64,000 bases of DNA from Oryzias latipes (lineage: Eukaryota; Chordata; Actinopteri; Beloniformes; Adrianichthyidae), in contig NC_019864.2 in NCBI RefSeq assembly GCF_002234675.1, positions 21,082,582 to 21,146,581 on the forward strand, read 5' to 3'. Positions 49,160 through 62,402 of the stretch are shown piece after piece; positions within the stretch are counted from its first letter, which is position 1; every line of letters begins with the position of its first letter. A program made the position numbers and the translations under genes. A model generated the notes under the pieces. It was not told the DNA's origin. It saw only the letters and a program-made list of their open reading frames with translations, and searched no databases.

Positions 49160-49760
49160 TCTTCTTTCTCTTTCGGCTTTTCCCATCAGGGGTCGCCACA
49201 GCGAATCATCGTTTTCCACCTCACTCTATCATGGGCATCTTCTACCCTAACATTAGCCAACTTCATGTCCCCTGTTAAGACATCCATAAATCTCCTCTTT
49301 GGCCATCCTCTTGCCCTCCTGCCAGGCAGCTCCATCTCCAACATCCTTCTACCAATATATCCACTATCCCTCCTCTGAACATGTCCAAACCCTCTCAGTC
49401 TGGCTTCTCTGACTTTGTCGCTAACACAGGCAACATGAGCCGTCCCTCTGATGTACTCGTTCCTTATCCTGTCTAACCTGGTCACTCCTAAGGAGAACCT
49501 CAACATCTTCATCTCCGCTACCTCCATCTCAGCCTCTTGTCTCTGTCTCACTGCTACCGTCTCTAACCCGCAGAGCTGGTCTCACCACTGTCTTGTACAC
49601 CTTTCCTTTGAGTCTTGCTGACACTCTTCTGTCACACAATACTCCTGACACTTTCCTCCAACCGCTCCAACCTGCCTGCACTCGCCTCTTCACCTCCTTT
49701 CCACACTCCCCATCACACTGAACTGTTGACCCCAAGTACTTAAACTCCTGCACTTTCTTC
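49160..49760 (-). mobile_element. 5'-truncated non-LTR retrotransposon (LINE) with perfect 17-bp target duplication
   Basis: Minus-strand frames give the C-terminal end of a LINE reverse-transcriptase polyprotein: EFKYLGSTVQ, VKRRVQAGWSGWRKVSGVL, KGKVYKTVVRPAL, then AEMEVAEMKMLRFSLGVTRL, GHVQRRDSGYIGRRML and RRFMDVLTGDMK. ACTTCTGTATTATGAAT flanks both sides exactly (49143-49159, 49761-49777), so the 601-bp insertion is precisely bounded. A small internal deletion and frame change lie near 49550-49570. Clade (RTE-like or other) is not assigned. The identical duplications imply a fairly recent insertion. Confidence 0.9.
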
Positions 49761-49982
49761 ACTTCTGTATTATGAATAACTTCTTGAATTAATATTTGAA
49801 CAGGAAATTCACACTTTTATTATGAAAAGCTTCACCGGAATTAGTTACGGTTGCTTGATGGGGTCAGAATTGTGGCTGCAATGTTGAATAAGGAGGTTTC
49901 AGGACATGAGTTTGTGTTAAATCAGAAGCTGGGTCAGAGTTAGTTCTATCAGCAGTTTAAGGAAAGCTGGTTAGCAGACAAA

Positions 49983-52900
49983 ATGTTTTGGACATTAGTT
50001 GCTAGTCGAGGATCCGGCGGAGGTGTCCTCCTCCGGTCCCTTTGCCCCGGGGTTGTCACAGCTTCCCGGTGTACGCAGCCGCAGTCACGGTCATTCTCCG
50101 GCACCGTCCCCACCACCCAAAGCGAGGCGAAGCCGTGTCCGGTGCGGCGGAGGTCTATCTCCGTCAGCCCGTTCGTCAACGTGCGGACCCATCTTGACTG
50201 CAGCATCTCCATCCGTCCTCTCGACACTCACGCCTTCCCCGGGGCTGACCGAGCCTTTATCACCGTCCACGGCCCGGACTCCGAGCAGCAGGAGGTGGGC
50301 TTGGACCACCTGCACGTCCACTGTGACGGGGAGGGCAAAGAGTTAGTGATCACCTCAGAGAAGATCAACACCAAAGCGATAGTTGAGATGGACGCACCGA
50401 TCAAAAGCAGTGAGTGCGAAGCATCTGTGCAAAGCAGTTTTCCATTTTCTGTCCAACAATTCTTTGTTTTTTGTCAGATCTCTTCATCACAGCTCGAGGA
50501 CAGGGCAACGTGCAAATCAAACAGATGGAGTGTGATATCTGCAGAGTGGAAACAGAAAAGGGCCACTGTTTGTTGCACTCTATTAGGGTGAGTGTTGAAA
50601 GTATTCAACCTCAGCAAAAAACAAAATAAATAAAAATAAAATAAAGCTGAATTCAGATAGATCAGGGGTCTGAGACATTTAACACACAAAAAAACCCCAG
50701 CAAGAGACGCAAATTTCAGACAAATTGCCTTTATTTATGTTTTTGTGGCCATCAAGCCATTTTTTTAAAATAAAATGTAGCTTAATTGCAAAAATTGAAT
50801 CATTACCATATCATATTTTTCTTTATAGAACTTTAAAAAAAAACTTTTGACAGCAGAACATTCATGCTCCTCTCAAAATGAAATACACCAAGTGTCCAAA
50901 AGACCCTCCTGCTGCGACAGATTTACCTGAATAAAAGAGGAAGAAAATCAAGTCAAATATGCCATTTTCTATCATTTTGACTTTTGGAAAATTCATCATT
51001 TGGCTCGTTTTATAATTGAATATAAACATGAAAACACTGTAAAATCCTTTTGTCAATGCATTTCTGTTCTTTTGGAACTTCACCTCTGAACAGACACTGT
51101 TGTGCAGCAGATGATAAAAAATGTGCTTTAAGTTTTTTCTAATAGTCAAGAGTTCTGACTGTAGATTAACCCTCATGATGTCCCCATTATGAAAGAGCCA
51201 CATGTGGCTCAAGAGCCTTGGGTTGCAGAGTCATGTCTTAGATGATCGTGAAGTCATGGTCCAGCCATGCAGACGTCTTTCATTAACATTTGGGAAAGAG
51301 CGGGAGCTCAATGATTTCTGTACAAGTCTAGTTTATTATTCAGCAGTCAGTTGTCAGTGGTAATATAACACAGTGGAAGTCATAAGAAATTCAAGCATGG
51401 ATTAGTAGACTATGTAGAGGGAGGTCAGCAGATGTGGCATTGTTCACAAAGGTCAACACCTAAAGGCTTTCAAACTTTATTTGATCTCCAGATTAGACCA
51501 AGAACAAAGCAGAGAGTTTATGGTACTTAATCTGTCCACATTGTGCCAAATGCAATATCGGTGGAGGATGTATCATGGTGTTGTTTTTTTTATCTGGAGC
51601 TGGGCTTGGCCTTTTAAAAACTCTGAATGTTTCAGCATTAAGGTTCTATCCCTATAGCATTTTTGAATCAATTAAATTTGATTCCCAAGTTTACAATTCG
51701 ATCAAATATAGAATTTATTAGTCACATTTATGTCTTAAACCAGTTTTGCTTGGCCACAAAAAAACCCTGATTCTTTATAATTGATTTAAACTGGAAAAAA
51801 GTCAAAATGTTATCAATAAAAAGTGGAATTCCTAAATAATGGAAAGAAATAAAAAGGGGGATTGTTTCAAAAGAAACACAATTAATGACATACTTTGACA
51901 TTTTGCCCAATTCCAGACACCCAATGTTTTTGGGACCTCTCCTAAATAATCTATATTCATTAGGATTAAATTGAATGAAGACTTTAAGTCCGGCCTTCTC
52001 ATCCAAGATCAGATTCTGATCTCACAAAGTTGCTTCCAGAAGAACAGTGGAACACTCATAAATACAAACCCATGGAAATTCTGCCTAGAAGAATTGAAGC
52101 TGTTATAGCTCCAAAGGTTGTCTCCATGGATTTGCTAATCATATTAAATGTGTCTTTTTCTTTAAGTTAGGTCTCTGTAAATGTTAGAAATACTGGATCA
52201 CCAATTAGTGCTGCCTATTTCTAAACATCTGTGATATTCACATTAGAAAACTTTTAAAAGCGTATAAAAACTGGTCGGCAGCTCACATCGATGCACCATT
52301 TTCTTTATCCTTGTTTCATTTGTCGTCTTTTGTTTTTTTCTTCCATTTCAGGGTCATGAGGTGAAAGTTCAGTCCCACGGAGGAAACGTTACAGGCACAA
52401 ACACAATCCATGGAAACGTGGACATCAGAACAGAAGGCGGTGGTGTAAGTAAAGCGGCTTTGAGGTGATGCTCTCAACGGTCACTAGGGGGCGCCAGCAG
52501 CCTGCAGCATCAATGCTCTCTGACAGAATAGATTCATGTTAAAAACCAAGTTAAAACAAGTACATTGGAATTTTCTTTTAGCAGCTCCAATGTCAGGTCA
52601 GGGAATTACAGAAAAACAACAGCTAGCAAATTAGATAACAAAATTCAACAATCTGTTTTTTTGTAGGAGGTGAACATCAAGAAACTCCAGGGCACAAAGA
52701 TGAATGTTTGCACAGAGTCTGGGTCTCTAAAGGTGAAAGCCATCTATTCTGAGTCCAGCTGCATGTCTTCCTCATCTGGGAAGATTGAATTTGGGCACGC
52801 ACACGGTAAACAAACGCACACGGTAAACAAACGGCTGCATCACTTTCTCCTATGCATCCTCATACTGCAATGTAGAATTGGTGATTCACCCAAATGGCAG

Positions 52901-55378
52901 AAAAAAAGGAAGCAGGAATGCCCAAGTGTTCATTATATAATTCAAAACGACGACTAAACAAGGAGAAAGAATAACAGAATAGTCAACAATCTTGGCAAAC
53001 TGGATTTAAATAAACACACAAAAATGAAACATGCTAATCTCATATCCTTTTTTCCCTATCCATGTTAACCGATAATAACAGACTTTTCTTTTTTTTTGTG
53101 GCATTTTTTTCATAGAAATTATAACAGCAAAGGAATTAACACAAATCAAAATTAAATTTTATAATTAAAAAGCGCAGTGAAAACCACTGATCAAGCCGGC
53201 GAGGCCTGGAACAAAGAATCCCACAGGGAAACACTGCTGCTAAAATCATAATAAAAAACAAAGTGAAATACAACAAAAGGTATATACGTACATAAAATAC
53301 AAAATAAAAATCATATACATTAAATACATTGTAATAAAAATAATAAAAACAATTAATAAGCAGGTAAGATCATCTAAAGGTGAAATTAAAATAGTGGTTC
53401 TCTTGAGCCTACTATTGTCTACACTGAGATGCTCTGGCAACCGTTCCAGAAGTGAGGATCGTAACAAAGCCTCGCCGTAAGTTTTGGTCCCCCCGCCGCA
53501 GGGTCTGTGATGGCACAGCCTTTTAAAGTAAATCACTGAGATAAGAAAGCCCCAAAACCATTAAAACAGTCATAAATCATTGAAAGAATCTTAAAATCAA
53601 TCCTGAAATGCACAGCGAGCAAATGCAACAGTTAATAAACCAGTGCAATGTCTTCCCGCCCCCTGGTCCTCGTCAGAACTTGTGCTGCTTGGTTCTGTGA
53701 CAATTGTAGGCCAACAATGAAGAAACATTATGAAGTTTCAGCATACCTTTGAATAATATAGTTTCTCAAAGGTATTCTTCAACTGAAGGTTTACTTCTGC
53801 TTCACATGCCTTTTTGAACTCACAAGGTTGCTTCTGGAAGAATAATTTCTGTAATATAATTTGCACTATTTTGCAGAAATTAGCCAAGCTTCAGAGTTTG
53901 TACACAAACGTAAATCAGCTTCCATTTATGTCACCACCAGAACATATCCTGAAAACATTTAAAATAAATGCCTTTTAGAGTCAAAATCTCATCTCTAAGA
54001 ACACATTATTTCCTGCACAACTACAAGATTTCCACATCATTGATGTAAAATATGGATAAAAAGGCCTGCAGGGGGCAGCATGGTGTTTCTAAAAACCAAA
54101 ACAACTTAATTAAAGGTATCAAAAGATAAAAAAACATATTTTGCAAACATACTGTACTAAAAACTATACAGATGTTTATCATTTGCATTTATGCCTCATG
54201 ACAGTTAGAAATTTGGATTTGATCGTGCAACCTTGTTGTTCAGTGTCATGCTCAAAGGCACCAAGAAGAAAACTTACAAAGTGCATTTGAATTGTAATTT
54301 TGCTTCAGCTGATCTTCAAAAGGAGATTTTTTTTTTTCTTCTTTAAGCTCAGTTTTGTGCACAGCTGCTTTACATTAGTTTGCTTGGTAAAGCTGGCCTG
54401 CAGGGGGAAAAAAACCCCTAAAAACCTCTGGGCTCACATCCAAACAGGCTTGATTTAAGTGAAATGTGGTCCCAATTGATCACAAATGTCCCAAATATTT
54501 TTGCCTTGAGATAGGTATGAAAACAAATGAGCTTTAAGATCAGAAAACATCCCTTTGGCATAATAGCAACGTCATTCTGTAGGAACTTTTATGGATTGTT
54601 AATTAGGATGACCATGTCGTCATGGAAACACTGAAGCAACTTAATGATGACTGTCTGTCACACAAGGCTTTTAGTGTCTACCAGAATCCTTACCTGAAAA
54701 TATTGATGCTATTATTTTGACTGAGGGCTTTTATTTTCCTGAAAGGTAAGACCACGGTGACGAACGTCTCTGGAGACACAGTCGTCGGTAAGCTGACTAT
54801 CGTCTGCTTCACCCCAGAATCTACAAAGGACGATAAAGTAGAAACTGAGCCCTTTTGCTTCAACAGATGGATCAAATGGTTTCCTGAAGGTTTCCTCTAA
54901 CACCGGAGGCATTGATGTTTACGTGGGAGATGGTTGTTCTGCTGAGCTCCACAGTCAGGAAGGTAACTTTGGATCAAACATTAACTCTGATGTTCTGCTT
55001 CACACTCAAACGTTTTCCTGGTTTTTCCTCCGGTGAAGGCGCGGTGACTGTACGTGTGCCCTCCACAATAAGAGTCGGGGTGGAGCTTCGTGGAACATCA
55101 GTGGACGTCCAAGACGAGGCTGTTGTGCATGGAGTAAAAAACACCACCGATGACTTCACCACACTCCGCGGTAAGCTAGTAGTATTAATTTAATCACTTT
55201 ATAAAGGAAAAAGCAGATACAAATTAGACAACATAAACACTTCCTTTCCTGTATTTTTACATCAGGTTACATAAACGAAGAGCCTCCAGCTGAGCAATGG
55301 ATCAAGGCTCGAGCAGACAAAGGCTCCGTCACACTGAAGACGCAAAGCTGGTTTGAGTCTCTGAAATTAGGGAGCTGA
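49983..55378 (+). CDS. fam185a: FAM185A, beta-solenoid (DUF4097-like) protein
   Basis: Coding exons: 49983-50409, 50478-50587, 52352-52444, 52667-52805, 54746-54787, 54867-54962, 55039-55170, 55266-55378. The total is 1,152 nt (383 residues plus stop; human 392), with GT-AG sites throughout. The first about 40 residues are Arg/Ser/Leu-rich without acid, like a mitochondrial presequence (inference). The rest has the repetitive short beta-strand pattern of the family: GNVQIKQMECDICRVETEKG, GGNVTGTNTIHGNVDI, SGSLKVKAIYSESSCMSSSS, SNTGGIDVYVGDG and VTVRVP. The conserved end is WIKARADKGSVTLKTQSWFE followed by SLKLGS. Biochemical function is not established. It neighbours lrrc17, as in mammals. 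Confidence 0.95.
51533..52135 (+). pseudogene. Degenerate Tc1-like transposase remnant in fam185a intron 2
   Basis: Two separated stretches read as Tc1 transposase. Near 51553 is GGGCIMV followed by SGAGLG. Near 52023-52130 is LTKLLPEEQWNTHKYKPMEI then LPRRIEAVIAPK, the usual Tc1 C-terminus. Between them about 370 bp is unrelated or highly diverged. No inverted repeats were located. This is a decayed copy of a plain DNA transposon. Confidence 0.7.
53160..53700. repeat. Probable interspersed-repeat block in fam185a intron 4
   Basis: Sequence such as AAAACCATTAAAACAGTCAT and TTAAAATCAATCCTGAAATG resembles tail regions of dispersed fish retroposons. No terminal repeats or target duplication were found, so boundaries are approximate. 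Confidence 0.35.
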
Positions 55379-55741
55379 GAGACACAACAGACATTTTACT
55401 GCAGCCCCAATGACTGAGCAGGATCTACCAATCATTGGACTTCATGTCCATGCATCTATTGAATGTCACTTTGTACAGGTATTTAATAGGAAGCATTTCT
55501 TCTCCAAAGTTCTAAGCTGTGTGAACTTATGAAACAAACTATTTTTTCTTGTCTTTAAAGTTCAGTTTTAATTTGAAATTGCTTTTTTGCATCTTTGCTC
55601 TACCATGTACATAAAGTGTCAAAACTGATGAAAAATATAAAAAAGCAGCGAACTGTGCAGAACACAAGCCACCGGTATAAACTTTCACATCACCTAAGTG
55701 CAACATTTCTATTTAGTTGGTGCAATGACAATACAGCATAT

Positions 55742-55747
55742 ATTAAA
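55742..55747 (+). promoter_or_regulatory. Candidate fam185a polyadenylation signal (ATTAAA)
   Basis: ATTAAA lies 364 bases after the stop codon. It overlaps the TTAA border of the repeat at 55747, so the element may have supplied or disturbed the 3' end. Confidence 0.35.
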
Positions 55748-56125
55748 GGCCCACTCTAATGAAAATTGTGTTTTCTGTTCTTTTCATGTGTTCTTGTGAT
55801 ATTTTTCTCATGATGGAGGACATGTATAAAGATAATTAAGCCCGAAATTGCATTTTTGAGCATTTCTTTATTCCGATCTTTGTGGGGGGGGGCGAAATAA
55901 AAAAAGGCATTTGAAAAGGATCGTATAGGTGACATAGAAAAGACGCTGGGTGGGTTACAGGCTTCCTGCTCAGGGCTCTGAGCAAAGAGAAGAAAAGGGG
56001 GGGGGCGGGATTGCACAGCTCCAATTGTCCTGCCCACAAATCAGATTTGAATTTCTGATGAACTGCAGCTTTTTGTGTTTAAAAATGGCATCAATTTAAT
56101 TAAAAGATCATTAATCTTATTATAA
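55747..56125. repeat. Copy of the ~500-bp TTAA-flanked element, right end unclear
   Basis: It begins TTAA (55743-55746) then AGGCCCACTCTAATGAAAA. It shares CATGATGGAGGACATGTATA and GCATTTCTTTATTC-type blocks with the copy at 34520. The right end is degraded. Confidence 0.65.
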
Positions 56126-56266
56126 ACTATTTTATTTAGACACAAAAATTAAAAAGTAAACACTTAAAAGTATGTTTTTGATTGAAAATTATCATTTGCA
56201 AACTGTTACACTTTGGAAAGTCACATGGAGATCCAAAGGAGATTCATAACACTCCAAATAATAACC

Positions 56267-56612
56267 TAAAGACCCACTTCGATCATCTTTTGATCTATTT
56301 TAAAAGCGTTCTCAGTGGACTTTTAGTTTTTATTATGCTGTCTTTAGCCAAAATAAAAAAATCTGTGTCGTTGTCCTTCTTGGACATCATTTCTGCAAAA
56401 TGGCAGGAGTTCATAAGAAATTCACCTCTTTTGTTGAGGGTAGGACCATTGGTGAGGAGTAAGCCCGCCCCCACTTCCCATTATCCATTTCTTTTCACGA
56501 CGACTTGAATAAAGAAATACTCAGAAATGCAATTTTGAGCATAATTTTCTTTAAATGGGTCCTCCATCATCAGAAAAATGCCACAAGATCATGTTTAAAA
56601 TACCAAAAACCT
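56267..56612. repeat. Second adjacent copy of the ~500-bp element, opposite orientation
   Basis: It starts CTAAAGACCCACTTCGATCA then TCTTTTGATC, the other end of the family, about 140 bp from the previous copy. It ends near CACAAGATCATG without a clear terminus. Confidence 0.65.
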
Positions 56613-56619
56613 GACAGAC

Positions 56620-58723
56620 TTTGAAAATAAAATTAGCCCAACGTGTATATGTTAGTTTCGGAGTGTTGAGATGAGACTGGTCCAAAGACGGAGAAAACAT
56701 GCCAACTCAGAGAAGTCCCAGCTGGAACTTAAAAAAAGCTACTCTGTTCTTCATGCCACTGGACGCTGGACCGCCATATTTGTCCCTTTAGATTGTCCAA
56801 GAGAACAAGTATGCTTTTCATGACACTTTTTTGAGTGAGATGAAAGAAACTTTTTTTCAGGATAGCCTACATAGGGTGAAATTAATGGCCGTCAGTATTA
56901 CGTAAACAAAACTGAGTAAGATGGTCGTCTTGGACCAAGTTTAAAAAGCTTTCAACATAAAGCCTATGGTCTTAATTTAGAAAATATTTCCCCTCCTTCA
57001 AACAAATCATCTTTATTGCAGCGGAGCTTCAGGCTTTGTTCTCTGAAGCAAAAAACAATTCTTGCTCCATCACAGCTTGATATTTCAGATCAGGCTTTGC
57101 TGACTTTTAAGAATCATATAATTGAAAAACACATTTATTTTGCAGCGTGGCCATGTATGTCATAAGTCCACTGTAAACTAACAAATATATTAAAAATGTA
57201 TTTAAAATCATCTAAAAAAGACATGGAAACTCTGTTTCCACTATAAAATCTGTGGAAAAGATAAAATGATAAAGTAGATTGATCAAAACAGAACATCGTG
57301 AGAGTGATGAGTGTTATTTTCCAGTGCTCCGCTAAGGAGTTTACATATGATGTGTGGGCTGGAGGCAACCATATAAACCCTTCCCACCCCTTTGGCCACA
57401 GCTGTCTTTTACCCTTCCAAACCCTAAGATGTTGCTTCATTCGCCTCTGAGCCGTGAGTAAAAACACTCTGCAGCACCGAGCCAGAAAACAAGAGCTGAC
57501 ACGTGAGAGGAGAGCTGATCTGTTTGTCCTCGGTGGGCTCAGGAGGAGAGAAGACACATTTTGCTCAAAGGAACAGAGGACGAAACAACTGAATTGAGAG
57601 CACCTGGACGGTTGGTGGATGAAATCAGGACAATTATTTGAGGTACAGAAGGTCTCAGACTGCGGCTCTGATGAAAGCTGAGCTGCAGAAGGCTGACACT
57701 TCTTTTAAAAATGTTATTTAATGAAATCATGCAAATTTATTTCAGTTCTGTTTGTGTTTTTGTTTTGCTACTGTTGAGTACAGGCTGTACTCTAGGAGGA
57801 ACATGAGATGGGTTGAGTCTTTAAAAGCAATAATAGGGAAAAAATGTAAAAAGAAATCTTTTGAATAGCTGCTCTGAAACTCAGCACTTGGGATTCTTCT
57901 CCAGAATTCTGACCCTGTTGCTGATGACTCTCATGACAAAAACACTACAGGCTGGAGCTTGCACTTAGATAAAAGGGAGTTTGACTCAGGTTTATGGCAC
58001 AAATATATTTCATGTAAGTGTAAACCCTTATTTAAAGCTGGTAAAGTGTTAGTACTTTTTGAAAAGTTGGTCTTGCTTTTGTTCAAGAGTCTAGAAAAGG
58101 TTGAACAACCCAGCCTTCAGCAGTAATCTGAACCTCATGTTGCAGAGCAGGTTTACACATTTTTGGCAAAGTACGTATTACATTACATATATTTCAACAT
58201 CTATTTTTAACAAAATAGCCCCAGGTTAAGGCGTTGATTGAACATTTGTTAATGTGCAAAAAAGATGCTTTTGAAGATATTAAGCTTTTATTTATACACC
58301 CTTGGCTGGGGTGTTTGTGTTCAGGCTCCCAGAGTTATGGCCATGCTTTTACTAGTGTTTGTTTTTGAGTATTTTGTTATGAGGGGCTCATTTAAGTGTT
58401 TCATTGCATGAGTGGGGATTGATGTTTTTGCATTCTTGTTTGTTTTTATGTACAGCACCTTGAGCTGCCTTCTTTTAATGAAAGGTGCTTTAGAAATCAA
58501 ATGAATTTCAATTTATTTTCAGTGTTTTCTCCTCTTCTATTACAGTGGCAGAAGGCTATTGCATCCTGTCACATGTGCTGCCTCCAACTTCTTCACTCAG
58601 GATAAACAGCAGCTGAGCTTTGTTGACAACATCTCTGTTGCTGTTGCCTTCTGTTTCTGTTCATAAACTCCTGATTTGGCAAAAGCATCTGTCGCTGATC
58701 AGAGGACGTCTGCACTGTTCAGG
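56620..58723 (+). promoter_or_regulatory. lrrc17 promoter, 5' UTR exon and intron
   Basis: A TATA-like CATATAAACC lies near 57369. A plausible first exon would run from about 57400 to a donor at about 57641 (TTTGAG|GTACAG). The coding exon follows an acceptor near 58545 (CTATTACAG). The sequence before 57300 shows no gene. Confidence 0.45.
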
Positions 58724-60953
58724 ATGCGCCTCACCCACTTTTTCGTGTTCACCTCTTTATTCTTCCTCCTGCTCCCATCAATCCAGATGAAAAGGGCAGG
58801 AAAAGGCAAAGGTCTTAAAAGAGCGAGGCACAAGCTCACGCAAGACAGGTGGGGATTTATTTTAACGCATATTTATGTTTCAGATGTTGCTGTGACTTCA
58901 ATGACAAACTGGAGTTTTTCTGTGTTTAAAGAGGCAGGGTTCGAGGTGCACGGCGCTACAGCAGATCAGGGCTTTCTGGGCTCGTGTCACCCAGCTGTTC
59001 AGAACTGAAAGAATCCGGAATGATTTTTATGGATTGTCAAGAACGACAACTCACTTTCATCCCCCCTGCAAACTCCTGGTTCAGGAAGCCCAGGCATCTC
59101 CTGTTAGCTCTGAATCAGATCAAAATCCTCCAGGATGGAGCTTTTCTTGGATATGACAGTTTAATCAGTTTGGACCTACAGCAAAATCAAATCTTCCAAG
59201 TGGAGGAAGGGGCTTTTCAGGGTTTGACACGGCTTAAAACCCTTCTGTTGCAGCACAACCGTCTGACAACTCTCAGCGACGAGGCTTTAATCTCCATGCC
59301 CAATCTTCGAGATCTCCGTTTAAATGGTAATCCCTGGAAATGTCTCTGTCCATTGGAAAGTCTCATCCGTACTCTTCAAGTCCCAAGTAACCGTAATCTA
59401 GGAAACAATGCCAGGTAAGTACTTCCATTAGCCTAACATGCTATTGTTGAGACCTCTGAATAATTATTGCCTCTAAACATGTCTCCTTGAAGGTGTGCAG
59501 AACCCACCTGGCTAAAAAACAGAAAGCTGAAGACAGTCGATCCTGAGCTGCTTTGCAAAGATGTGGAGGCCATCAGTCACCGAACCGGCAACAACACAAG
59601 TACTTTCGAACCCATTCCTTTACGGGGCAAAGCGGACACTGCCTCAGTTTGCCACACTTACCTGTTCCCCCACATGAGGATGGACTGCAGCAAAAGAGGC
59701 AAGTTCAACAACGGCTTTCTTTGGCCAAAACAAGTTTGATTACCCTGCCCTGAGCCCCCAAGCCGTCATTCCTGCCACAGTTTGTGACTGTGACTGTCAG
59801 AGCATGGGTGATTCATTATTTCTACTGCATGACTTGAATTACTGAAATTCCATTTATCAGAGCGTTTTATGTTGAGACATCCACTTTCATGAGCCAGGCC
59901 ACATCTGGCTTGGCATATGTTTCGATTTACAGACATTGAGCCAGCTCAACTTTAACCATGACTTTGGACTATTTTGAGTTTTAACCAGCAGCTTCTTTCC
60001 ATTAAGGTCTGACTGAGGTGCCCTCAGGTATTCCTGACGATGTCGTACAGGTGGACTTATCCCACAATTCAATCCGTCGACTCCGACTGAAAGACTTCCA
60101 GGGTGCAAGTGGCCTCAGAATCCTGAACCTCAGCAGTAACAGCATGGAGCACATTGATCCCGGTGGGTGTTATGGGTTTCAATCCAATTGACTGCTTTCA
60201 GTGTAAAAAAAGAAAATGGAGAAGAAGAAAAAAATCATATTTTTTCATAATTATTAACGAATGCACTTAATTGTGTCCCAACAATGATTGTGAGAGGCAT
60301 TGATAAGAGGACTCTCTCATCAGGCTTAAAGGAAGTCAGCCCACACAGCCATATTCCAGTTCAATTACTGGACAGGGTATCTGGTGTAAACAGCAGCACA
60401 AATGTCTGCATGTAATGCCCACCTAGTGTTTTCCTGCTTTTTCTTTCCTAGGTTCCTTGTTTGGGCTCTTGCACCTTCAAGAACTTGATTTGTCAGACAA
60501 CAATTTGCATTTCCTTCAGTACGGGGTCCTTGAAGACCTCTACTTCCTATCACGGCTTAAACTGGGAGGAAACCCCTGGGTGTGCAACTACAGGTGAGTT
60601 CATTTCCTTTGATGCTTAAAACTTTTTTTTAACTGTTATTAAAAGCTCCTCCCCCTCCCCCCCCCAGCATCCATTACATGGTGTACTGGCTGCGTCTGCA
60701 CCCTGCAGTGAAGCACTCGGGCCTGTGGTGTCACTCCCCTTCTGAGTTTGCTGGAGAAAGAGTGGAGGAATATGTGCATTCCTACAACAGAGAGTGCCCG
60801 AAGGACAGGCAGCCCAGCAGAACTGACCCGGACATGCTGGACTCTGTGAACTGGGGCACACCAATGGAGCTGCAGGGAGAGGTGGAGGAGGAGGAGCTGG
60901 AGCCCAGCAACTTGAGAGCGCCACAGAAATACGAAGTTTTCAGACTGAGATGA
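58724..60953 (+). CDS. lrrc17: LRRC17, secreted leucine-rich-repeat protein
   Basis: LRRC17 is a secreted LRR protein described in mammals as a regulator of osteoclast formation. Coding exons: 58724-58848, 58965-59414, 59493-59698, 60007-60162, 60452-60593, 60668-60953. The total is 1,365 nt (454 residues plus stop; human 441). Residues 1-22 form a signal peptide, followed by a basic linker. Two LRR blocks follow, each capped by an LRRCT. The first has MDCQERQL, SLDLQQNQI, LLLQHNRL, NGNPWKCLCPLESLI and NRNLGNNARC. The second has LTEVPSGIPDDVVQVDLSHN, LNLSSNSMEHIDP, GVLEDLYFL, GGNPWVCNYSIHYMVYWL and ECPKD. Intron 3 uses a GC donor (AGAG|GCAAGT). Exon 2 has a CAGCAG tandem acceptor. The last acceptor follows a poly-C tract. 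The Glu-rich tail ends in VFRLR. Confidence 0.95.
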
Positions 60954-62402
60954 TTCAACACACCCAAATGTACAGACCTAATAACTGTTTACCAAAAAAA
61001 AACAGCTGATAAATTTCATGATTGATGGTTTTAAGCATTCTGCTGTAGTGCACAGTGAATGAGATTGCAATTTTTTCATAATTACCGCAACCACACAGTT
61101 TCATCAGCTACGTCGCTTTTCTTTGCAGAGATCTGATCTAAAAGTTATGAACTTTGCAGTGTTGTGTGCAACAGTCTGAAAAACACACATTTACCCACAA
61201 ACAACAAAAGTTTCCAGAAACAGGCTGCTCCATGGTCACCTCTGCTCACCTTTGAAACGTCTCAAGGAGGGTTGATGTGAACAAGGCTAAACAGTCATGC
61301 TGTGGCGTCGAGATAGTAGGGATGGTTTGCAGAGACAGCATGAGAGACAAAAACATCTGTCTGTGATATTTAGATGTTGATGACATCTTTAAATGACTCC
61401 CTACATTTACAGTTTCCACTTGTGGTCTTATAATAGAGCAACAAGGTCAACACTAACTTTTTGGAGCTTTGATGCAGTTTTAAAAACCATGAACCTAGCC
61501 ACATTACTGTAAACCAAGCAGGTTTGGCAGTATGGAAAAACTGAAACATAACACATGATTGCTGCAGAAGAGCAATCTGTGAGGCAGCACTGAGAGTTCC
61601 TGTTTGAAAACATGAACAATCAGTGTCAGATTCAGTTAAGCAATAGACGAAAAATGAAAAGCACTTGTTGCATGCTCCCATAAGACGTTTTGTACTCTTT
61701 TTTTTTTAAACGCCTTACATCTATAATGTGCATTTTGCGGTCATTGTTTGTTAATATCTGGTTAAAGATAATTAAATAAACTACCAGGAAAAATGAATAT
61801 ATCTTGCCAGCCTGCAGTCACATTTGTTTTATCCAGAACAAAGATTAAATGAGTTTGAGCTGCTTTCAATATTATTTCAGTTCCTATAAGTTTGGATTGA
61901 AGGGAAATTTAGAGACGTCGAACAGGGACAAAATGAATCACAGACTGTCAAGAAAGTACGGTATTTGATTTAAAACCCAATATTAGTCACAACAAGCAAG
62001 TCTTCGAAAATCTATTCAATGTCTTTGTTCCTTCTGGTCCATATCTGTCTAACACGTGAATAAAAATGACTTATTATGCTCTATAATCTGCTTTTTGTAA
62101 CTATTAAAGATGGGTTGTGTCATTCTTTTGTGGCATATCCAGTCTCCACATGAAAGCTGAGAGAAGTTCCTGTTTCCTCAACATTTACTTGAAAAACGGT
62201 AAAAGTAGAACATCATTTTACAAACCAAAAAGTAACCGTTAGTTTTGTTGATGCATTTAAGGACACAACGCTGCACAAAGGCAGCAGGAAGTTTGAAAGC
62301 AGCTGCAGTTAATTGGACAGATTGTCAGAGCTGCAGCTGCAGTTTTAATCAATAGTGTGCTGCTGTCAGCGTTTCAGGTGAATTCTGCTTGAACTTGCAC
62401 TC
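60954..62402. other. lrrc17 3' UTR and short spacer
   Basis: An AATAAA near 61775-61780 would give a 3' UTR of about 820 bases. No gene or recognisable repeat was seen between there and 62400. Confidence 0.5.

Larger units (their letters stand above)
46730..49982. other. Spacer between fgl2 and fam185a
   Basis: This AT-rich sequence contains retroposon pieces at 48356-48450 and 49160-49760. A T-rich start near 47027 followed by unfamiliar sequence to about 47950 could be an old reversed LINE-type insertion, but no protein similarity was visible. Confidence 0.5.
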
